From assembly GCA_905221605.1 (NCBI GenBank), contig CAJNDS010000147.1:937722-1001721 (forward strand): DNA of 64,000 nt, written 5' to 3'. This DNA is from Symbiodinium natans (lineage: Eukaryota > Sar > Dinophyceae > Suessiales > Symbiodiniaceae). This document shows positions 58,078-64,000 of this stretch, piece by piece. A program made the translations under genes and the position numbers. The notes beneath the pieces were generated by a model that worked only from the letters and a program-made list of their open reading frames with translations, was not told where the DNA came from and made no database searches. Position 1 is the first letter of the stretch. Each line of letters starts with the position of its first letter.

Positions 58078-58153
58078 GTAACCTAGGAATCAACGCGGTG
58101 CCCGTTTCGGGAAGGCCCTAAAAGACATAATAAGGGCCTACTCTGGGTCCTAG
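58071..58153. mobile_element. Family A element serving as intron start
   Basis: GTCCAAGAGTAACCTAGGAA and GGGCCTACTCTGGGTCCTAG; reversed orientation; ends in TAG as a possible acceptor. Confidence 0.65.
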
Positions 58154-58691
58154 TTGCTCAGGTTTAGAGCTGAGCTCTCCGCACACCGTCCCAAGATAGC
58201 CCTTTGGCCACAGGCGTGATAGAACCTCCTCATGGCCTACCCAAGGCTTTGAACCCTCCACTAGCTTGGATGGGTAAAGCCCCTAAACCCTAAACCCCAA
58301 ACCCTAAACCCCGACATCTTCCTACATGATGTCCTCTGTAGTCTAACACGGGGAAGCACAAGCTATACCAAGCTCATTGACATGCACAACCCTAAAACCT
58401 AAACTTGGGAGTTTCCCCCCTATACTCACAGTCCTTAATAGGCAATTATCATCCCTATGAAGGACTGTTAGTATCAGGGGGAATATCCCTAAACACACAA
58501 CGCCGTAACCCAAGAAACTAAAACCCGAATCTTCACGGTATTGGGATGCAGGGCTCTGGGAATTCTAGGTTTTGCGGCTCTGCCCCTAAACCCTAAACCC
58601 TAAACCCTAACCCTAAACCCTAAACCCTAAACCCTACACCCTAAACCCTAAACCCGAAACCCTAAACCTCTACGGTGGGTTCGGGTTCTAG

Positions 58692-58774
58692 TGCTTACGG
58701 GCCCCCGTGTCGACCTTCGACCTCCCAGTAGATGGGCCCCACGGCGTGGATCACCTGAAGCTCACGGCTGGAGG
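58692..58774 (+). CDS. Putative exon
   Basis: GGGTTCTAG acceptor; phase 0, CLRAPVSTFDLPVDGPHGVD then HLKLTAGG; donor GG/GTTTAGGG. Confidence 0.5.
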
Positions 58775-59085
58775 GTTTAGGGTTTAGGGTTTCGAGATTT
58801 GGGGTTTAGGGTTTAGGGTTTAGTGCTTAGGGCTTAGGGTTTCGAGATTTGGGGTTTAGGGTAGGGTTTAGAGATTTGGGGTTTAGGGTTGTGGGAATTT
58901 AGGGTTTTGGGTTTTTGGGAATTTGGAGATTTGGGGTTTTGGGTTTTGGGAATTTAGGGTTTTGGGGTTTATAGGGCTTGGGGTTTTAGGGTTTGGAGAT
59001 TTGGGGTTCAGGGTTTTAGGAATTTAGGGTTGAAGGATGTCTTGTTGAGGGGCTTAGGGATTTAGGGCTTCGGGATTGAGGGACT

Positions 59086-59331
59086 TAATGTTGACCTCGA
59101 ATTAATAACCCCCACCCCCTCTCAATTGTTTTTTGTTTTCGCCCCGACCCCCTATTGAGGGGGGTCGGGCTGTCCCGAGCCGCCCCCAAGTCCTGACCTA
59201 CCTAAAAGGGCCCATAGAAAAAGAATTGGTCCCCGGGCCGGGATTCCTTAGTTGAGGGGGGTTTTATAATTCAGTTCCAGGCTTGGGCTTCCTTCATTGA
59301 GGGGGGATTGATAAATCTGAGGTTAACATTA
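59086..59331. mobile_element. 246-bp relative of the family H element
   Basis: TAATGTTGACCTCGA and CTGAGGTTAACATTA ends match those of 15324-16354. The body carries CTCAATTGTTTTTTGTTTTC and CCCCGGGCCGGGATTCC. Confidence 0.7.
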
Positions 59332-59381
59332 GCGGGCTCAGGGATTCAGAGGTTTAGGGATCTGGGGCGTAACCGTCAAAG

Positions 59382-59486
59382 CGCCAATGCCCGGATGAGG
59401 ATGTGAAGTTCGGCAGAATCTTTGGTCCCGATGCACTTGTTGCGCAGAGCAGTGGCTGTGCTACTAAGAGCTTGCACATTACGATA
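59382..59486 (+). CDS. Putative 35-codon exon
   Basis: After CGTCAAAG, phase 0: RQCPDEDVKFGRIFGPDALV then AQSSGCATKSLHITI; donor ATA/GTAGGG. The - strand is also fully open (ALRNKCIGTKDSAELHIL), so one strand is a striking chance. + fits the neighbours. Confidence 0.45.
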
Positions 59487-59514
59487 GTAGGGGACCGCAT
59501 TATAGACCCTCAAA

Positions 59515-59626
59515 TAGTAGGATCCCCGTGAAAAGGACCCCCAATAAGGTACCCCTAACATCGGAAACGAACCCTATATAGGGGTTATTATCTTGTGTTT
59601 TCTGTGGGTTCTTAAGCGACTAGTAG
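59515..59626. mobile_element. Family E element
   Basis: AAATAGTAGGATCCCC at left, GGGTTCTTAAGCGACTAGTAG at right. Confidence 0.5.
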
Positions 59627-59659
59627 AAAACCCTAAGGCTTTATAAGGCACTAACCCAG

Positions 59660-59694
59660 GCATGGAGGCGATCCGAGCGCAATTCCCAGAAGTG
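59660..59694 (+). CDS. Putative exon with ATG
   Basis: CACTAACCCAG then MEAIRAQFPEV and GTTTAGGG. Could be internal or a first exon. Confidence 0.4.
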
Positions 59695-60193
59695 GTTTAG
59701 GGTTTAGGGTGCTTTTGCTTCACCTCTGGTCGCCAAATCGAAGAGGGGTTTAGGGTTTAGGGCCTCTCGAAAACTGCCCACAGAATCCCTAAACATACTC
59801 GAAAACGCCTCAACGTCCCAGCTCACTGTTCCGAAGCGCCAGGGCTAGGCCTCAGACACTAAAACCCCAAAACCCTTAACGCCTGAACCCCTAAGCCCTA
59901 TACAATTACAGCCACATACCCTTAGCATCCTGAAGCCCTAAACCTGGCAAGTCCTTCGGCTGAGGGTTAGACCCATTTCACCGCAAGCTTGCCACCGATC
60001 GTCACCCGAGCCTTGCAACTTCCCAATGGTGTTAAAACAAAACGGGGTTTTGGGGTTTAGTACTTCAGAACCCTTTAAGGGGGTCAGGGACCACATTAAG
60101 GGAACATGTAAATTAGACTAAACCCAAAACCCTAAACACTGAACCCCTAAAACCTAAACCCCAACGCCTTCCATGTATGGCTTATGCGTTCAG

Positions 60194-60246
60194 GGTCGGC
60201 AAGGCAATGGCATGACATCTCCTGTAACTCAGGGCGGCCTGCGGGT
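60194..60246 (+). CDS. Putative exon
   Basis: GCGTTCAG acceptor; GRQGNGMTSPVTQGGLR; donor GTCTAG. Confidence 0.35.
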
Positions 60247-60355
60247 CTAGTTTTTGGTGTAGACATGTAGTCGCGAACATGCACTTCGAAACGGAAAACA
60301 CGGTTTAGGGTTTAGGTTTTAGGGTGTAGAGGCTCATCGCATGTCCTGCTCACAG

Positions 60356-60424
60356 GAGTGGAATCAACTCAGGCAGAGTCAAAGGCAAAGCCATAAACCT
60401 CAACAGCATACAACCCTATCTTAA
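60356..60424 (+). CDS. Putative terminal exon
   Basis: CCTGCTCACAG acceptor; phase 0, EWNQLRQSQRQSHKPQQHTT then LS and TAA. Gln-rich. Confidence 0.45.
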   Translation, partial: EWNQLRQSQRQSHKPQQHTTLS

Positions 60425-60459
60425 ACGCTGTAAACCCCTCCAACCCTCTAAACCTAGGA

Positions 60460-60807
60460 TTGCCTTTTATTTTGGTGTGGCCTGACAAGCCAACCGTAGG
60501 GGTGCAAGAGAGGTTTGTCAGCTTTCCGCTGCTGATTGCTTCTCTGCAAGCCGCTTGGCCAGAGGACTCGTCTGAATCCTCTCCGAGCGGAACCGGCCGC
60601 CGAGAAGTTTCCAAGCCCCCAAGCTCGAGGATGCACTGGAAGCTTGTGCAAAGCCCAGCGACTCAGCATGCGTGGAAGTTTCGTGCGTCTGCTATTCTCT
60701 CAAGCGGACCAACTCCCTCAGCTTCTCGTGAGACTTCAAAGCCAGATCTCTACTTGTCGCAACTTCGATGGCCATGGGAAGCATCTTCTTGGATCGCCGT
60801 CACGTAG
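60460..60807 (+). CDS. 115-codon ORF, strand uncertain
   Basis: + frame open without a break: VWPDKPTVGVQERFVSFPLL, DSSESSPSGTGRREVSKPPS, DLYLSQLRWPWEASSWIAVT, stop TAG. On - the frames 60895 to 60520 also look coding (SLEIEALLRDADDYVTAIQE, MAIEVATSRDLALKSHEKLR) but with a frameshift and an internal stop. So it is either an intact + exon or a broken - gene. Confidence 0.4.
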   Translation: MPFILVWPDKPTVGVQERFVSFPLLIASLQAAWPEDSSESSPSGTGRREVSKPPSSRMHWKLVQSPATQHAWKFRASAILSSGPTPSASRETSKPDLYLSQLRWPWEASSWIAVT

Positions 60808-61298
60808 TCATCTGCGTCCCGAAGCAAGGCCTCGATCTCCAAACTATGTTCGGCTGACTCCCCCTCTGGTCTGGGCCCATGTGGGTGGCTTAGAGGGCCC
60901 AAAACCCCAAACCATAAACCCGAAACCCTAAACCCTAAACCCCCAAGCCCGAAACCCTAAACCTTAAACCCTAAACCCTAAACCCTAAACCCTAGCCCTA
61001 AAACCCAAACGTTTGGCATTTCTGGTGCCTCTCCGGTGCGAATTCGATCCCCGTACTCGGAGTCGTCAAGCACCTGGGCAATGTCTGCACGCAGGAGGGC
61101 CCCAGGATCTGTGCAAGGGTTTAGGGTTTAGGGTTTAAGGTTTGGGGTTTGGGGTTTGGGGTTTAGGGTTGAGAGTCTAGAGTTGCTCCAAGTACAAGGT
61201 TACTTATAACACCGGAATTATACCTGTACTTATCACCAACTTAGGGGACGTAGGGGGCTTGTAAGCCTAAACCCTAAACCCTAAACCATCAACCTCAG

Positions 61299-61367
61299 GT
61301 GTGGCGGATCTTAGCTCCCCTGGCTTCTGACCTCCTCCTAGCACTCAAACTTGTAGACTCCCCTTAG
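61299..61367 (+). CDS. Putative terminal exon
   Basis: CATCAACCTCAG acceptor; phase 0, VWRILAPLASDLLLALKLVD then SP and TAG (61365). Confidence 0.5.
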   Translation: MWRILAPLASDLLLALKLVDSP

Positions 61368-61619
61368 AAAAATGACACAATCCCATGTTTAGGGCTTAGA
61401 TTTTAGGGTTTAGGGTTTAGGGGTCCTAGGGGTCCTAGGGGTCCTAGGGGTCCTAGGATCCAAACAGGAGACAACCAAGTTCACAGGGGACCGTCACAGT
61501 AAACTAGGTAGAAGGTAAGTTTGAGCTATCAAGTGGGGTTCGGATTCGGGCTTTGGACATCTGGGTTTGGGGTCTAGGACTTCGCGTGTTGGGACCACAA
61601 GGTTCTTACTTGTTGGCCT

Positions 61620-61712
61620 AAACCCTAAACCCTGCACCCTGAACCCTAAACCCGAAACCCGAAACCCTAAACCCTAAACCCTAAACCCTAAACCCTAAAC
61701 CCTAAACCCTAA
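61620..61712 (-). repeat. AAACCCT array
   Basis: Thirteen units with a few AAACCCG variants; leads into the GGCCAG acceptor of exon 61725. Confidence 0.9.
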
Positions 61713-61724
61713 ACTGCTGGCCAG

Positions 61725-61779
61725 CCGGGCACCGGCAGCTCGCGGCGAGCGGCGATGAGTTCGGGCCCGCCTCTCCCGG
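61725..61779 (+). CDS. Putative exon
   Basis: AACTGCTGGCCAG acceptor; GHRQLAASGDEFGPASP; donor GG/GTGTAGGG. Confidence 0.45.
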
Positions 61780-61784
61780 GTGTA

Positions 61785-62080
61785 GGGTTTAGGGTTTAGG
61801 GTTTAGGGTTTAGGGTTTGGGGTTTGGGGTTTGGGGTTTGGGGTTTAGGGTTTAGGGTTTGGGGTTTGGGGTTTAGGCTTTAGGTTTAGGGTTTTTCAGG
61901 GTTTAGGGTTTAGGGTTTTTAGGGTTTAGGGTTTGGGGTTTAGGGTTTAGGGTTTTTAGGGTTTTGGGGTTTAGGGGTTTAGGGGTTTAGGGGTTTAGGG
62001 GTTTAGGGGTTTGGGGTTTGGGGTTTAGGGGTTTAGGGGTTTAGGGGTTTAGGGGTTTAGGGGTTTAGGGTTTAGGGTTT
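61785..62080 (+). repeat. Mixed TTTAGGG / TTTGGGG / TTTAGGGG array
   Basis: Three variant heptamers or octamers in homogeneous sub-blocks over about 300 bp, the longest heptamer-type tract of the window. Confidence 0.9.
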
Positions 62081-62094
62081 AGGGGTTCAGGATT

Positions 62095-62268
62095 TATGTT
62101 GACCTCGAATTAATAACCACCCCCCCTCGTCTCAATTGTTTTTTGTTTTCGCCCCGACCCCCTATTGGAGGGGGGGGGTTCGGGCTGTCCCAGCCGTCCC
62201 CAAGTTCTGACCTACCCAAAAGGGCCCATAGACAAAAAAAATCCTTCCCCGGGCCGGGATTCCTTAAT
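62095..62268. mobile_element. Left part of a family H relative
   Basis: TATGTTGACCTCGAATTAAT and CTCAATTGTTTTTTGTTTTC through GGGCCGGGATTCCTTA match 59086-59255; the right terminal repeat is missing. Confidence 0.65.
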
Positions 62269-62559
62269 TCATACTAACTAAAGGGCCTTTTGGGGTTTTG
62301 GGCCCTGAGACTTCAGGATTTTGGGCTTTCTGGGTTGATTGTGGCTGGTTTTTTGGTGTTTGCCGGGGGGTTGAGTGGATTAGGGTTTGGGGCTATGGTT
62401 TACAGCTTGCTGTCGTCTAACCTGGCGTTACTCTATATAGAGAATCAGGGCCAACGTGACTGCCCAGAATCCTGAACTCCACACGGTTGCCAAAGCGCGG
62501 AATTTCGCAGGTTTAAACCCTGAACCCTCAACCCTAATTGTAAGCCTCATGTCTTCTAG

Positions 62560-62610
62560 ATTCGGGGCATTCTGTATCTCAATGCCGCACATCCTGTTCG
62601 CACATCCTAA
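62560..62610 (+). CDS. Putative terminal exon
   Basis: CATGTCTTCTAG acceptor; phase 0, IRGILYLNAAHPVRTS then TAA. Confidence 0.45.
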   Translation: MRGILYLNAAHPVRTS

Positions 62611-62810
62611 ACATCTACAAGCCTAGCCCCTTAGCCTATTTATTTATGACTGCCATTCAATACTGTGCTGGGTCCCCAAAGAGCTCATGCCCCCCCCCGA
62701 CCCAAAGTAGGAGCCTTGTAGGTCCTGTAGGTACAGTACCCTAAACCCTAAACCCTAAACCCTAAACCCTAAACCCCTAAACCCTAAACCCTAAACCCTA
62801 AACCCGGGAG

Positions 62811-62864
62811 ACTGGAATCCGACTTGGTGATTCATGGGCAGCTAAGATTATTCTAGCTGCCTAA
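62811..62864 (+). CDS. Putative terminal exon
   Basis: AAACCCGGGAG acceptor; phase 0, TGIRLGDSWAAKIILAA then TAA. Confidence 0.5.
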   Translation, partial: TGIRLGDSWAAKIILAA

Positions 62865-62949
62865 TAGCCTTCCTTTGGAACAAGTATGGCCTTGGACTCC
62901 CAACCCTAAACCCTAAACCCCCAAACCCTAAAACGGCCCTGGCCTGCAG

Positions 62950-63021
62950 AGTTGATGGCGCCGTCCACGCCCCCGCCGCCCAAGCCCCCCCGGTTTGCGG
63001 CATTGACGATGGCGTCCTGAG
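62950..63021 (+). CDS. Putative exon
   Basis: GGCCTGCAG acceptor; VDGAVHAPAAQAPPVCGIDD then GVLR; donor GAG/GTGGGT. IDDGVLR resembles AIDDGALR near 33250. Confidence 0.5.
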
Positions 63022-63380
63022 GTGGGTCCGAGGGTTTAAGGTTCCAGGGCAGGGTTTAGGGTTTAGGGTTTAGGGTTTAGGGTTTAGGGTCTAGGGTCTA
63101 GGGTCTAGGGTCTAGGGTTTAGGGTTTAGGGTTTAGGGTTTAGGGTTATAGGGTGATGGGGTTTAGGCCTTAGGGGTGATTTTGGAGGAAGCACTTATTT
63201 CGGGGACCGGTGGCAACCACTTATAGCTGGCTCCCAGCCTAAGTGGAGCCCCAACCCCCAAAGCAAGGAATGTATGTAATAACCCGAACGAAACCCTTAA
63301 ACCCTAAGTCCTGTACCCTCTACCCTAGACCCCATGCCCAAATCAGGGTTCGAGTTTAGGTCTCAAGGCTTGGGAAACAG

Positions 63381-63418
63381 GCCTTCGAGGTTGATCGCGA
63401 CACTTCTGCAGCCGTCCA
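63381..63418 (+). CDS. Putative short exon
   Basis: TTGGGAAACAG acceptor; phase 0, AFEVDRDTSAAV; donor CCA/GTAGGGG. Confidence 0.4.
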
Positions 63419-63668
63419 GTAGGGGTTTGGGGTTTTGAGGCTGGGGGTTTATGCCACACTGTACAGGGTTTCGGCTTGGGATTTAGGGTTTGGGTTGAGG
63501 GTTTGGGTTGTTGGGGTTTAGGAATTAGGGTTTAGGGTATGTCGGGTATGTCAAGGGATCCAAAGTTTAGGATTTTAAGGGCAGGGTTAAGGGTTTAAGG
63601 CTTAGGGTTTACACTTGGGGCACAAGGCCCGTTCTGGGTGACGATAGGGGCAAGCCACACACCCTCAA

Positions 63669-63757
63669 CGCTAAACCCTAAACCCTAAACCCTAAACCCT
63701 AAACCCTAAACCCTGAACCCTAAACCCTAAACCCTAAACCCTAAACCCTAAACCCTG
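63669..63757 (-). repeat. AAACCCT array
   Basis: Twelve heptamers, one CCCTGAA. Mirrored by TTTAGGG at 63856-63907 across exon 63773-63835. Confidence 0.92.
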
Positions 63758-63772
63758 CCAACCTACGCTCAG

Positions 63773-63835
63773 ACTTTGAGTGCCGCACTCCACTGAAATC
63801 CACGACGCTTCCGGCAGAGATCACTACCTGCCAAG
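63773..63835 (+). CDS. Putative exon between mirrored arrays
   Basis: CCTACGCTCAG acceptor; FECRTPLKSTTLPAEITTCQ; donor AAG/GTTTCGG. Confidence 0.5.
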
Positions 63836-63855
63836 GTTTCGGAGTTTAGTGTGTT

Positions 63856-63907
63856 AGGGTTTAGGGTTTAGGGTTTAGGGTTTAGGGTTTAGGGTTTAGG
63901 GTTTAGG
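63856..63907 (+). repeat. TTTAGGG array
   Basis: Seven heptamers in the intron after exon 63773-63835. Confidence 0.92.
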
Positions 63908-63936
63908 GGATTGAGATGTTGCTTTGAGATGCTCAG

Positions 63937-64000
63937 CGTACCGGCGCCTTGGGCTTACGCTACCTTGTCCTCCCCCAAAGAAGCAAGCTGGACAAGCAAG
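63937..64000 (+). CDS. Putative exon running off the window
   Basis: GAGATGCTCAG acceptor; VPAPWAYATLSSPKEASWTS in phase 2. Right end not in the window. Confidence 0.4.

Noticed and set aside
1-64000. CRISPR array or prokaryotic operon
   Set aside because: Repeats have no regular spacer arrangement, there are no cas-like or ribosome-site-led genes, and introns are everywhere.

Overview
The window looks like nuclear DNA of an intron-rich eukaryote with TTTAGGG-type (plant, algal or alveolate) telomere repeats. Nothing bacterial is visible: no operons, rRNA, tRNA or CRISPR array. The + strand bias of the coding pieces, the tiny exons and the repeat-built introns would suit a dinoflagellate-like or other alveolate lineage, but no gene here fixes the taxon, so that placement is an inference.

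Layout. (1) 1-7.6 kb holds one partial and one full copy of a composite satellite unit: GA-rich lead, 55-bp tandem, 87-bp tandem, CAC-rich tandem, GAT minisatellite, ATTTAAAT palindrome field, then a short hairpin. A third copy lies at 49.0-54.3 kb, directly after a 100-N gap and a long (TG)n tract. (2) 7.6-48 kb and 54.3-64 kb are a dense mosaic of short coding pieces (about 14-280 nt) separated by arrays of the telomere heptamer in both orientations and by copies of at least five families of about 100-160 bp inverted-repeat elements (A-E here).

The main result is that these two layers fit together. Nearly every unique 30-200 bp stretch is open in frame on the + strand, starts after an AG and stops before a GT. 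The heptamer arrays and inverted-repeat elements supply those splice sites. Introns often begin GTTTAGGG, and end either in CCCTAAACCC plus a few bases and AG, or in TTTAG. Family E ends supply AG acceptors, family D supplies the donor GAA/GTAGGG, and one family A copy (14816-14923) is almost exactly one intron. Several chains keep reading phase through all their introns and end at a stop: 9364-12196, 12631-13926, 14088-14397, 14495-15110, 16432-17580, 20592-21279, 28270-29291, 30659-31257, 39172-39399 and 43915-44246. I recognise none of the proteins, so no functions are assigned.

Limits. Coordinates were counted by hand. Single-exon calls rest on open frame plus AG/GT edges, and some GC-rich pieces are open in more than one frame or on both strands. 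Splice choices were made partly to satisfy phase, so transcripts are the decisive test.
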